64,000 bases of DNA from Winogradskyella sediminis (GCF_003387355.1 NZ_QUNH01000002.1:723606-787605); one strand, 5' to 3'. Shown: positions 46,960-55,254, counted from the first letter of the stretch. Numbers and translations are program-made. Notes: generated from the sequence alone by a model not told the origin.

Positions 46960-47097
46960 ATGGAAAAATTACTTAAAATTATAGGAGCGGCTTGGGGAGC
47001 CAAGAAAATAGGAGGTGGCAAATGTGGCTGTATTGGTACTATTGTGGTATTTTTTATATTGTATTGGTTACTAGGTTTTGTATTTGAGGTGTTTTAA
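46960..47097 (+). CDS. Very small membrane protein with a CxC motif
   Basis: A 45-residue protein starting MEKLLKIIGAAWGAKKIGGG, then KCGC and one strongly hydrophobic segment (IGTIVVFFILYWLLGFVF). The plan is a basic amphipathic helix, a Gly/Cys turn and one membrane helix. I do not know the family. An A-rich leader precedes the ATG, typical for this group, and nothing else overlaps, so it is probably real. Confidence 0.5.
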   Translation: MEKLLKIIGAAWGAKKIGGGKCGCIGTIVVFFILYWLLGFVFEVF

Positions 47098-47177
47098 ATT
47101 TTATGCACAACTTTAGAATGGTCTTAAAAGTTGTTTAATAATCTTTAGTCCTTTAATAATTGGAAAGATAAAAGGAT

Positions 47178-47792
47178 CTGAAAATCATAGGTATCGGTAA
47201 AAATTACGTTAATGAAGTACCAGAAATTAGCGCGTTAAAAACAGGAGTACAAACAATATTTTCCAAACCAGAGTCGAGCTTGGTTTATGGTAATAGTGAT
47301 ATCAATTTTCCTAAAATTACCAGCCAACTAGCCTACGAAGTGGAACTGGTAGCCAAAATAGGAAAACGTGGTAAAGCTATTTTATTGAACGAAGCTATAT
47401 CTTATATTTCAGAAATTGCAGTAGGTATAGACTTTACAGCTAAGGATGTGCTAGCAGCAAGCAGAGAAAATAAAGGACCATGGGCTTTGGCCAAAGGTTT
47501 TGATGGTGCTTCGCCAATGTCTGCATTTTTGCCAGTATCTAAGTTTCCGGATCTAAGTGCTATATATTTCGATTTAAAAATTAATGGAGAACAAAAACAA
47601 ATCGGTACAACTAGCTTAATGATTTATAATTTTGCTGAAATTATAACTTATGTATCGTCTTTTATGACGTTAGAAGAAGATGATCTAATTTTTACAGGAA
47701 CTCCAGCACGTGGAGCCGGACTTATAGAGAAAGGCGATCATCTGCAGGCTTCAATTGAGAATAAATTGCTTTTAGATTTTAAGATGATGTAA
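47178..47792 (+). CDS. Fumarylacetoacetate hydrolase family protein with CTG start or lost start codon
   Basis: A 204-residue FAH-fold hydrolase or isomerase. The frame without an ATG reads KIIGIGKNYVNEVPEISALKTG from 47181, the usual family start, then FSKPESSLV, YEVELVAKIGKRGK (metal-binding Glu residues) and AVGIDFTAKDVL, and ends with IFTGTPARGAG. A stop codon lies only three codons before, so no ATG, GTG or TTG exists upstream; the codon where Met is expected is CTG at 47178. TTG at 47280 would cut 34 conserved residues. Either CTG is used or the gene is impaired by a single A-to-C change. Confidence 0.75.
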   Translation: MKIIGIGKNYVNEVPEISALKTGVQTIFSKPESSLVYGNSDINFPKITSQLAYEVELVAKIGKRGKAILLNEAISYISEIAVGIDFTAKDVLAASRENKGPWALAKGFDGASPMSAFLPVSKFPDLSAIYFDLKINGEQKQIGTTSLMIYNFAEIITYVSSFMTLEEDDLIFTGTPARGAGLIEKGDHLQASIENKLLLDFKMM

Positions 47793-47840
47793 TATAGACG
47801 ATAGCAACGTGTTATACTATAATTCAGATAGTAAGACACC

Positions 47841-47951
47841 TCAATCTTTATTGCCTATTCTGTTATATGCTCTAATGACTAAAATAGCCCATACAATAAC
47901 GCATACCGTTACAAATATGGAAAATGTTAACATGATGTCATTGGCGTCCAT
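47841..47951 (-). CDS. Tiny single-span membrane protein
   Basis: A 36-residue frame starting MDANDIMLTFSIFVTV with one membrane segment and a polar tail (RAYNRIGNKD). Its ATG overlaps the last codons of the 62-residue membrane protein gene, so the two would be translated in a coupled way. ATG at 47933 is another possible start. I give moderate confidence because of size; the overlap and hydrophobicity support it. Confidence 0.4.
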   Translation of the reverse strand: MDANDIMLTFSIFVTVCVIVWAILVIRAYNRIGNKD

Positions 47952-48126
47952 TGAAAATTTGTTTTAAAAAGATGGCAAATGCAAGAATGGTAGGTACCCA
48001 TAATCCAATAAAAAGGGCATGACTTTGATCGCCTCGTAAGAATAAATACATAGCTACTACTATAATCAATGCACAAAGTGAGAGTATAAAGAGGTTTAAG
48101 GGCCCTATTTTTTTTGTAAAATTCAT
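47938..48126 (-). CDS. Small two-span membrane protein
   Basis: A 62-residue hydrophobic protein starting MNFTKKIGPLNLFILSLC, with two membrane segments (about residues 10-30 and 36-55) separated by LRGDQSHAL, and a C-terminus of KQIFNGRQ. No family is recognised. It is divergent from the DUF2452 gene and probably forms a pair with the 36-residue gene that overlaps its end. Confidence 0.55.
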   Translation of the reverse strand: MNFTKKIGPLNLFILSLCALIIVVAMYLFLRGDQSHALFIGLWVPTILAFAIFLKQIFNGRQ

Positions 48127-48181
48127 TCTGGTTAATTAATTGGTTTATAAATTTAATAAAAAAAAGCTGTGAAATTCTTAT

Positions 48182-48199
48182 CACCTTAATATTAAGGTG
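48182..48199. promoter_or_regulatory. Perfect 18-bp palindrome, candidate operator
   Basis: CACCTTAATATTAAGGTG is its own reverse complement. It lies between the divergent small membrane protein and DUF2452 genes and ends three bases before the DUF2452 -7 box. A dimeric regulator bound here would cover the promoter spacer. Confidence 0.5.
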
Positions 48200-48202
48200 T
48201 TT

Positions 48203-48210
48203 TACCTTTG
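48203..48210 (+). promoter_or_regulatory. Candidate -7 box of the DUF2452 gene
   Basis: TACCTTTG matches TAnnTTTG and lies 18 bases before the ATG at 48229. The palindrome occupies the spacer upstream. Confidence 0.5.
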
Positions 48211-48228
48211 TAAAAAAGCTTGTGGAAT

Positions 48229-48648
48229 ATGTCTAATGAAAAGAAACCAGATCAGATTGTTTTTAATGAACAGACACGGCAATACGATGCGTATATAAAG
48301 CCTTATGCTACTAATGTCGGTGCGCCAGCTATTCAAATTACGGACAATTCTACATGGAAAGCCAGAAACATCAATAAAGCAAATAAGCAAATAAAAGCAA
48401 AGTATTTAGAGCTGAAAGCAGAATACGAAAATATGATGAAAGAGTTAGAGTACAATACTTTAGTGTACAATGCAAGATACACATTTGAACCGCTTATTGG
48501 TGAAACGTATCATTTATATCGCGATAAAAATAAGCAACCCTTTCTATCCATTATTGCACCTTCAGATTGTAATTTCGATTATATCGGTAGTTTTTTACTT
48601 AATAGCGAGTTGATTTGGAAAAGGGTAGAAAATAACCACTCGGAATAA
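48229..48648 (+). CDS. DUF2452 domain-containing protein
   Basis: A 139-residue cytosolic protein of the DUF2452 family, starting MSNEKKPDQIVFNEQTRQYDAYI in outline and containing the coiled-coil-like middle (NKANKQIKAKYLELKAEYENMMKEL) and the aromatic late segment FEPLIGETYHLYRDKNKQPFLS. A TTG start three codons upstream is possible, but ATG at 48229 fits the promoter. The function is unknown. Confidence 0.85.
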   Translation: MSNEKKPDQIVFNEQTRQYDAYIKPYATNVGAPAIQITDNSTWKARNINKANKQIKAKYLELKAEYENMMKELEYNTLVYNARYTFEPLIGETYHLYRDKNKQPFLSIIAPSDCNFDYIGSFLLNSELIWKRVENNHSE

Positions 48649-49223
48649 AAATATAAGATACTCAGTAAGCATCAAACGACATTTAAAACAGTGATAAAGT
48701 TCATTCTATGGGGCAACAGTTACCATTAATGTTTTCAATATCTAAAAATGTTATCCATAACCCTAGAAGCTAAAGCATAATGCATCACATAACATAGGCA
48801 TTCAATAAAAAGCCAAAACAACCAAAACTTTACCACTGAACTTCCAATAGACTAGCTAAACGTAGTCAAATTGTGTTTATAATCATCAATTTATGGAAAT
48901 AGAGCCTTGTAGTATAAGTGAAGTATCATAACCTAGATTTAAAAAGTATTTAGTAATTAAAGGCCAACGAACATAACTCACAAGCCAAGCAATAATTCTA
49001 AAACAATCATTTTTTTAGCACTTTATAGTTATTATAACACACTTCATCTGTTTTAAAACCAAACTGTTATAAAAATAAGTACCTTATTCTAAATTCCTAA
49101 GCACCTTACCCTCAAGGAGCGACCCTTACATAATTCGTTGCTGATAAACGATAGGTAAAGACATCCTATTCAATAGGCTGTCCTGCTATTCATAATGTTA
49201 TTATTTAAAACCAACTGAAAATT
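48649..49223. other. Gene-free region
   Basis: About 575 bases without a gene on either strand. A short palindrome CCTATT-C-AATAGG is at 49167-49179 just upstream of the nuclease-like gene. The composition looks like decayed, non-selected DNA. No repeat long enough to name was seen. Confidence 0.45.
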
Positions 49224-50279
49224 ATGCCATTAAAAATCGCAACATGGAATATTAAACACGCTAATCGTTTACACGCCACTAACCCTTCTCAGATAATTTT
49301 AGACCGTAGGCAACGTGTGCAACACACAATTCAAGCTATTAATGCAGATATCCTTTTAATGGTTGAAGGCCCAAAAGGAGAAGCAGCTATAGTAGAATTC
49401 TGTGAGGTTGTACTCCAAAATCAGTGGATTCCTATACTGCTCAAAGGAGAAAACGACCAAATAGGTGACCGTGACCGAGACTATGGCAATCACATGCGAG
49501 GAACACAGTGGCTATGGTACATTGTAAAACCAGAGATAGCATTCCGCTGTCGCCTTCAGGAGGCAGAAGTATGGCAAGCCTTTATTAATGCAGATCGTTG
49601 GGGAGTTAATTACTGGGGAAAAATAAAACCAGACGACCATAAGCATTATCGCCATCCACAGGTACTGATTTACGAACTCGATAACGGACAAGAGATCGAG
49701 TGTATAGGTGTACACCTCAAATCTAAAATCAATCTTACAAGTATACAACGCGACGATGAAGGTAATCTCACAGGTGCATATTTAGAGACAGCCTTAAAGG
49801 CAAGAGTTAAATTAGCCACTGAAGCCCGTAATATCAGACATTATATAGATGCTAAATTCAACCAACTAGAAAATCCAGGATTAGTACTTCTCGGAGATTG
49901 TAACGATGGCCCTGGACAAGACTTTTTTGAAAACCAATACCTCTTTTTCGATCTCATACAAAACTTACAAGGTGAAGTCCTCTTAGCCGAAAAATTCTTT
50001 AACCACGCCTTGTTCGATTATACCGCAAACTTAAGGTGGACCTCGCGTTTTAGAGATCCCATCCTCAACATTCCAGCCAGTCAAAATCCTTTACTTATAG
50101 ACCATATCCTTATGAGTCAACCCCTTTGCAATGGTAATTTTCCATTAAAAGTAAACGCCAAAGCAGGCAAGGTAGAGCACGAGATTTTTGAGCGCGCCAA
50201 CGCTGGCTCAAATGCTAGTACCAGAACTAGCGATCACAGACCCGTGTCGCTAATGTTGACAGAAACCATAATCATATAA
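49224..50279 (+). CDS. Endonuclease/exonuclease/phosphatase family protein, cytosolic
   Basis: A 351-residue protein with an EEP fold and no signal peptide. Catalytic landmarks are seen: TWNIKHAN at the start, MVEGPKGE with the metal-binding Glu, IGVHLKSK, LLGDCNDGPG (Asp/Asn pair), DHILMSQ and the last TSDHRPV. The middle has many charged residues and a RDRDYGNHMRG insertion not seen in typical DNA-repair members. It is isolated, with 575 gene-free bases before and 1204 after, which suggests an acquired or stranded gene. It is not similar enough to the exported EEP gene at 41314 to be a duplicate. Confidence 0.8.
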   Translation: MPLKIATWNIKHANRLHATNPSQIILDRRQRVQHTIQAINADILLMVEGPKGEAAIVEFCEVVLQNQWIPILLKGENDQIGDRDRDYGNHMRGTQWLWYIVKPEIAFRCRLQEAEVWQAFINADRWGVNYWGKIKPDDHKHYRHPQVLIYELDNGQEIECIGVHLKSKINLTSIQRDDEGNLTGAYLETALKARVKLATEARNIRHYIDAKFNQLENPGLVLLGDCNDGPGQDFFENQYLFFDLIQNLQGEVLLAEKFFNHALFDYTANLRWTSRFRDPILNIPASQNPLLIDHILMSQPLCNGNFPLKVNAKAGKVEHEIFERANAGSNASTRTSDHRPVSLMLTETIII

Positions 50280-50570
50280 TTATCCTTTATCGTCACTTCG
50301 AGCGTTTTTGGCTTTTCCAAAATAGTATCGAGAAAGACATGAGTAATTCCTAACAAATTGTCTTAACTTTTTGGAAGCGTGCCCTTAGCACAGTCAAAGG
50401 GTTTGTGTCAAGAACGGAATGACAAAGAGGAACAATTGGCAAGTAACGTTTAGTATCATCTCCGGGAAATTAATCTGTAATTGCTTAATAGCTATTAGAT
50501 AATATCCAATAGCGAGCAGACTAGCAAGTCTTCAATTCCGACCTAGTCTGAACCCTGTCGTCAATATATG

Positions 50571-50656
50571 TAATAAATAGCCTTAAAAAATAGCTGAAGC
50601 CTTGGAAGCTATTTGGGCTATTTATTATGGTTTTAATAGTCTAGGGAAGACTATTA
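50571..50656. repeat. Nested hairpin and adjacent second hairpin
   Basis: A 12-bp outer stem (50571-50582 with 50616-50627, TAATAAATAGCC / GGCTATTTATTA) encloses an 8-bp inner stem (50588-50595 with 50607-50614, AAATAGCT / AGCTATTT) with an 11-base loop. Seven bases further, TAATAGTCT pairs with AGACTATTA around a 5-base loop (50634-50656). All stems are perfect. It could be an RNA element, a tandem terminator or a small mobile repeat. Confidence 0.6.
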
Positions 50657-50931
50657 GAAATACCCACAACAGTGAAAGACTTTTTGGTTCGTTTTTGATC
50701 TTTCAAAAATGAATGTATAAAACCACTCAAAAAGCAAAACCCCTAAAAAATTTACAAGGTACTTTCAAAACAAAAAAGCCTTCTGTATCTCAGTAATCCT
50801 TGAGTGAGCAACCTTTCCAATAACTTTTCATTGGCATAAAAACAACTCTATACCCCAAACAACTAAAGTATACCACACCAAACCAATCAAATACAAACAG
50901 TCGTACAGCTATTATTAAGTATTATTTTGTC

Positions 50932-50949
50932 ATTCCTGCGCGCAGGAAT
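50932..50949. repeat. REP-like 18-bp perfect palindrome
   Basis: ATTCCTGCGCGCAGGAAT is a perfect palindrome, preceded by GTC and followed by CC. Its high GC content stands out from the surroundings. Such GTCATTCCTGCG elements are common interspersed repeats in many bacteria. Confidence 0.65.
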
Positions 50950-51027
50950 CCACAAATATCTCATCAATCAAACATGAACAAATCTATTAAACCTAGAATA
51001 TTCCTGCTCATGTGCGCTTAGCCTAAC

Positions 51028-51062
51028 AAAACACCCCTAAAGTCTCTACAAGGGGATAATCC
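51028..51062. repeat. Dispersed 35-bp palindromic repeat, copy B
   Basis: Matches 16328-16362 at 30 of 35 positions (shared start AAAACACC, shared end AATCC). The core forms an imperfect hairpin of the form GTC(C/T)C.ACAAGGGG. Confidence 0.6.
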
Positions 51063-51483
51063 TATTGAACAATTTGCGATAAAAACAGCATTTTGCAGAA
51101 AATCTTTTAAATTTTATCCAAAATAATATGAAGTTTTTGAAGAATTATAACCAAGACTCGAAATAGGGCTGAAAATGTCATAAAAATGCAAATAGGGCAA
51201 AAACACTGTGTAACTAGTAGTAGGTAAGGGGGGGGTAAAGTGGTTTGAGGCATGATAAAAAGCAACAGTATTTCCACTTCCCAATAACAAGGGATTCCTT
51301 CGGATCTCCTTTGGGTCTAATGTGTGTCAGTGCTAAAAGACACCTCAAAAATCATAATACAATACAAATAGAAAGATGATTTTAGTAGAATTTCAACAGC
51401 AACTCAAAAAAACCATTTCAACAAAAATGGTTTTCTAGTAGAAAGCCCTTATCTTTAGAATTATTAAACCAATAAACAATCTT

Positions 51484-52242
51484 ATGGATATAAAACTAGC
51501 CGTATTAATAGACGGTGATAACATACCATCAGCACACGTCAAAGAAATGATGGAAGAAATTGCCAAATACGGCAACCCTACAATAAAACGAATTTATGGT
51601 GATTGGACCAAACCGCATTTATCAAAGTGGAAAAACGTACTCTTAGAAAATGCCATCACACCTATCCAACAATATGGCTATACTACAGGTAAAAATGCCA
51701 CAGATTCCGCCATGATTATCGATGCCATGGATATTTTATATTCCGAAAAAGTTGATGGATTTTGTTTAGTCTCAAGCGATAGCGATTTTACGCGTCTAGC
51801 AACACGTCTCCGAGAAGCTGGAATGAAAGTCTATGGCATCGGAGAAAAAAAGACTCCAAATCCATTCATTGTAGCTTGCGATAAATTTATATACATAGAG
51901 ATACTTAAAAACGCCACAGAAGAAAGTGTTTCAGAGTCTACCACAAAAACGATCTCTAAAAATAACTATGATAGCATTACAGCTAAAGAAATTAAATTTA
52001 TTGCTACAACAATAGATGATGTTGCCGATGATGACGGTTGGGCGTTTTTAGGTGATGTAGGAAGCTTATTACAGAAAAAACAACCTAATTTCGATTCAAG
52101 AAATTATGGCTTTCAGAAACTAACACCCTTAATTAATTCAATCTCAGCCTTCGAAATAGAACGACGAGATGATTCTAGAGGACGTTCCAAGTTAATTTAT
52201 GTGAAGCTAAAAGAAGATAAACCCAAGCGTAAGAAACGCTAA
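51484..52242 (+). CDS. NYN domain protein with OST-HTH/LOTUS domain (LabA-like)
   Basis: A 252-residue protein. The NYN (PIN-like) ribonuclease domain spans about residues 1-140: LAVLIDGDNIPSAHV with the first Asp pair, KNATDSAMIIDAMDILYSE, and VSSDSDFTRLATRLREAG with the last acidic residues, all as in LabA/DUF88 proteins. The C-terminal part (about 170-245) has the size and pattern of an OST-HTH (LOTUS) RNA-binding domain. The whole layout is known from many bacteria; it probably cleaves or binds RNA. It stands alone after the gene-free region. Confidence 0.88.
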   Translation: MDIKLAVLIDGDNIPSAHVKEMMEEIAKYGNPTIKRIYGDWTKPHLSKWKNVLLENAITPIQQYGYTTGKNATDSAMIIDAMDILYSEKVDGFCLVSSDSDFTRLATRLREAGMKVYGIGEKKTPNPFIVACDKFIYIEILKNATEESVSESTTKTISKNNYDSITAKEIKFIATTIDDVADDDGWAFLGDVGSLLQKKQPNFDSRNYGFQKLTPLINSISAFEIERRDDSRGRSKLIYVKLKEDKPKRKKR

Positions 52243-52454
52243 TATTCCTACAACCAGCTAACATAGATGACAGTAGCACCATTTGCTAAAAGGGTATATT
52301 GTCATTGCAGATGTTAAAATAATAACTAGTTAAGCAGTTCTTAAAGTATTGTTTAGACATTACAAATATTAAGAATCGATATCGTAATACTATTATCATA
52401 AGGAGGAACTCAAACTTTTAAAGTTATAAAAGCCTTATAATATTAAATTAGGAA

Positions 52455-52490
52455 CAAAAAAACTTAGTCTTTTAAAGGCTAAGTTTTTTT
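52455..52490. terminator. Bidirectional terminator
   Basis: AAACTTAG and CTAAGTTT pair, with A-rich and T-rich flanks on both sides. It lies between the convergent NYN and 116-residue genes and can serve both. Confidence 0.8.
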
Positions 52491-52513
52491 GTATCTATCT
52501 GCTAAAGGTATTC

Positions 52514-52864
52514 CTATTTAACAACAAGGAGCTCGCCTGAAGCGATGGCTTTTGTATAATCAGCTTTAACATTTTTTAAAATACCAAAGAATTTAGACCC
52601 ATCTTTTTTCTTTAAAGTAACTACTGTAGAACCATTCTTTTTTGTTTCTATATTATCGATGACAACAGTTTCATTATTTACGGATTTATACCCAGTTACA
52701 ACTCCTCGTTTTATTAAAATATTAGCTCTAGGAAATTCAATATGATTAAAGTTTTGATCTGCAGGTATTTTTACCGTTAAAACATCTCCAACTTTAGGCT
52801 CATTATTCGCAGAAGCGGTTAAAAAGAATGTAAAGCATAAAAGAGTAAATAATAGTTTTTTCAT
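52514..52864 (-). CDS. Small secreted hypothetical protein
   Basis: A 116-residue protein with a signal peptide (about residues 1-19, ending LTASA). The mature part of about 95 residues is beta-rich and basic, with the DVLTVKIPADQNFNHIEFPR start and an ILIKRGVVTGYKSV middle resembling an SH3-like barrel, but this is only a guess from pattern. No known family is assigned. It ends at the bidirectional terminator. Confidence 0.6.
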   Translation of the reverse strand: MKKLLFTLLCFTFFLTASANNEPKVGDVLTVKIPADQNFNHIEFPRANILIKRGVVTGYKSVNNETVVIDNIETKKNGSTVVTLKKKDGSKFFGILKNVKADYTKAIASGELLVVK

Positions 52865-53025
52865 AATATATCAATTTTAAATTGTGATTATGATAAAAAT
52901 AAGAATTCTCAAGATGATGATAATGCACTTTTACTAATTCTTAACATTTGTAAATGCCATCTATTTTTAGGTATATTTTTTTCTTATTTTAGTTTTTTAT
53001 AACGCATTATAACACAATATATACT

Positions 53026-53550
53026 ATGAAATTATTAGGAATTGGATCCAGAATTAACCACCCAGAATATGGAAAAGGAGTCGTTACTAATGTAACCTCA
53101 AAACACTATTGGGTAACCTTTATGGATAACGGATTAGAAACGATAGAAATAGATTCAGAATTTGAGATCATTGAAGCCGCAGAAGATGAGGTAGATACCA
53201 TAAGTTTTTTCGAAGTAGAACGCAGTTTAAAATCCATCTTAAAAAAATGGTCCGATGTGTCAGAAGTCGTTACCATTGCAGACAAATGGAAAGGTGGAAA
53301 ATTAATTATGCAACCAGGTGACCCTAATCTAAAGTCTAGTGAATTGCCCATAGATACCTTCTTTCATAAAATTACAATGGTACGCGATCGGTTGCGTGTA
53401 ATGGAACAAAAGATAAACTCTAGTAGCTTAGGTGAACAAGAAAAAATAGATTTGCAACAATATATAACTAGAAGTTATGGTAGTTTAACAAGTTTTAATG
53501 TTTTATTTAAATTAAAAAGCCAACAGTTTGTTGGTCAGCGAAGCAAATAA
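53026..53550 (+). CDS. Hypothetical protein with SH3-like N-terminal domain
   Basis: A 174-residue cytosolic protein. Residues 5-50 read IGSRINHPEYGKGVVTNVTSKHYWVTF, the pattern of a CarD- or Tudor-like SH3 barrel that binds protein or nucleic acid. Residues 60-174 are helical with acidic and basic stretches and contain no recognised domain. No partner gene is near. I know similar proteins in flavobacteria but not their role. Confidence 0.65.
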   Translation: MKLLGIGSRINHPEYGKGVVTNVTSKHYWVTFMDNGLETIEIDSEFEIIEAAEDEVDTISFFEVERSLKSILKKWSDVSEVVTIADKWKGGKLIMQPGDPNLKSSELPIDTFFHKITMVRDRLRVMEQKINSSSLGEQEKIDLQQYITRSYGSLTSFNVLFKLKSQQFVGQRSK

Positions 53551-53716
53551 TTATACTATAACAACCATTTCAAAATAGAGTTGCATTGAGAAGTATTATC
53601 GGTTGACAAAGCTACATTGTTAAACCGTTAATACTTCTTTTTGATAGAATAATTATACAACAATCTATTTATGTGTAGCTTAGCAGTTGTATCGCTTATA
53701 CAGGTCGTGTTAATTA

Positions 53717-54448
53717 TTAGAGTATAATACCTTTAACATCTGTTATTTCTATACCAAAGAACAATAATTTATGAAACGTTGGAAGTTGAGATCCACTCGC
53801 TGTAGTAATCCAGTTTTCCCATGTGGCTTCTATACCCTCAATAGGAAGAATGTCTACCCACATTTTAAAGCTAATCGGTTTTCCGGAGGCATCCAAATGC
53901 CATAAATATGAATCACCAGGTGTTGTACCTCCAGAAGTGTAAGTGACTAAAAGGGCATTTTTACCATCGTCTGTCTTAACTAAACGACGCTCAACTCCGC
54001 TATCAAATACTTTATAAGGTGCAACAAGCCAAAATGAATCGTTGTTAAAGTAAGCTTCTGCTTTAGTTATATAGTCTTGTTTCTCAATACCATTATATTC
54101 ATTATTGGCAACGAAGACTTTTGAGTTTTTAAGCTGATTAAAGTCCAAAAGAACGGTAAAATCTTTCCAATGTACTTCACAAGTGTTTTCAGATTTAAAC
54201 CATTTATAGTGGTGTCTTCCCTTAAATGTCCACTCCAGATAATCAGTTTTTAAATAGGCTTTTTCGTCAAGTGCATCTAACATTTTTGAGGCTAATAGAT
54301 CTGCTTTAGCTCCTTGTTGTCCAGTAGGTAATTCTTCATTATATTTTAAATACATAAATCCAAAAAGGAGAAGCGTAGGTAAGGTAAAGAACACAACGAG
54401 TCCGCCAATTATTTTGAGTATTTGTTTTAGTTTAGATTGCTTAGCCAC
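53717..54448 (-). CDS. Hypothetical membrane-anchored protein (GTG start)
   Basis: A 243-residue protein with one membrane segment near residues 12-36 (IIGGLVVFFTLPTLLLFGFMYL) and a large extracytoplasmic part of unknown fold, rich in Trp and Tyr. In-frame starts are TTG at 54496 and GTG at 54448. A TAAATTTG promoter box at 54472-54479 lies between them, so GTG is the better start and gives MAKQSKLKQILKIIGG. It lies 138 bases after the AcpH gene end on the same strand. Confidence 0.6.
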   Translation of the reverse strand: MAKQSKLKQILKIIGGLVVFFTLPTLLLFGFMYLKYNEELPTGQQGAKADLLASKMLDALDEKAYLKTDYLEWTFKGRHHYKWFKSENTCEVHWKDFTVLLDFNQLKNSKVFVANNEYNGIEKQDYITKAEAYFNNDSFWLVAPYKVFDSGVERRLVKTDDGKNALLVTYTSGGTTPGDSYLWHLDASGKPISFKMWVDILPIEGIEATWENWITTASGSQLPTFHKLLFFGIEITDVKGIIL

Positions 54449-54471
54449 GGCTTGTAAATTTGTTTGTGGTG

Positions 54472-54479
54472 CAAATTTA
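54472..54479 (-). promoter_or_regulatory. Candidate -7 box deciding a GTG start
   Basis: The minus strand reads TAAATTTG, matching TAnnTTTG, 24 bases before GTG at 54448. This makes the more distal TTG start at 54496 unlikely. Confidence 0.45.
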
Positions 54480-54586
54480 ATATAATAGGTTGGCAATATT
54501 GAAAAGCTATCCGGAAATTTACAATCGGAAAAATTTTAAATACGTCGTAGTAGTTTATAGCTAAGAAGGTCTGCCTCAAAGATAGA

Positions 54587-55192
54587 CTATACGTCTTGAA
54601 ACTGCTTTTCAATTGCTATGCGTTTCATTTTGCTAAAAGTCTTTAATTCTTCAAAAAATAACGTAAAATCCGTTTCAAAAGCAGCATAATGTTCTATTAA
54701 TTCTTTAGTGGCTTCATTCATTTTAGAAAGGCCTTTAGTTCTTTGATTCATGCCATTTAAGACGGTTTGTATACCTTCAATACGTGCATAACTTAATAGC
54801 CAATTACCTTCAATCATAATTGGAGTTATTCGTTTAAAACGCGGAGGTAAAATGTCTATGTTTTTCGAGAGGCTTTTATAAAAATTAGAGATGTATACAT
54901 CTAGGGGAATATCTGAATAGGTCTTCCAGTTTTTTGCTAAAAAATGATCAAAGAAGATATCAACTATAACTCCACTATAATGTCCATAACCTTTATGAAG
55001 ACGTTTTGTACATTGCCTGAATAGCGGATGTGCGTCTGTAAACGTATCGATGTGGCGATGCAATTGAATGCCGATTTGGATCTCTCTAGGATACAATTTA
55101 TACTTATTCCCTCTTACACCATCACCAACAAAGTTACCAATAGTAATGAGTTCATTGTCTCCAGAAAGATAAATATGAGCGAGAAAATTCAT
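54587..55192 (-). CDS. Acyl carrier protein phosphodiesterase (AcpH, DUF479)
   Basis: A 201-residue HD-like phosphodiesterase that removes phosphopantetheine from acyl carrier protein. The motifs are typical: MNFLAHIYLSG at the start, GNFVGDGVRG, QLHRHIDTFTDAHP (the metal-binding His/Asp) and DIFFDHFLAKNW. Length is normal. It is divergent from glmM, with about 80 bases between starts. Confidence 0.9.
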   Translation of the reverse strand: MNFLAHIYLSGDNELITIGNFVGDGVRGNKYKLYPREIQIGIQLHRHIDTFTDAHPLFRQCTKRLHKGYGHYSGVIVDIFFDHFLAKNWKTYSDIPLDVYISNFYKSLSKNIDILPPRFKRITPIMIEGNWLLSYARIEGIQTVLNGMNQRTKGLSKMNEATKELIEHYAAFETDFTLFFEELKTFSKMKRIAIEKQFQDV

Positions 55193-55246
55193 AGGTCGAA
55201 TTTACAAATTCATAATCACTTAATAGTTAAAAACGGTATATCTATT

Positions 55247-55254
55247 TATATTTG
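55247..55254 (+). promoter_or_regulatory. Candidate -7 box of the glmM promoter
   Basis: TATATTTG matches TAnnTTTG, 17 bases before the glmM ATG. No clear -33 element was seen. Confidence 0.45.

Larger units (their letters stand above)
50280..51483. other. 1.2-kb gene-free region with repeats and hairpins
   Basis: No open frame seems real on either strand. From left to right it holds remnants that look like a decayed interspersed repeat (TCACTTCGAGCG and TATCGAGAAAG near 50291-50335), a nested hairpin at 50571-50656, a REP-like palindrome at 50932-50949, copy B of the 35-bp repeat at 51028-51062 and a run of eight G at 51228-51235. Confidence 0.6.

Noticed and set aside
47280-47282. TTG as start of the FAH-family gene
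   Set aside because: It would remove 34 residues that match the conserved family start, all in frame and without a stop.
49224-50279. Duplicate of the exported EEP gene at 41314
   Set aside because: Both have the fold, but one has a signal peptide and sorting domain and the other has neither, and the motifs around the active site differ, so they are only distant relatives.
50281-50440. Full-length interspersed repeat beginning TCACTTCGAGC
   Set aside because: It resembles known flavobacterial repeats, but the two arms do not pair well and no second copy is in the window, so I only note it as a possible remnant.
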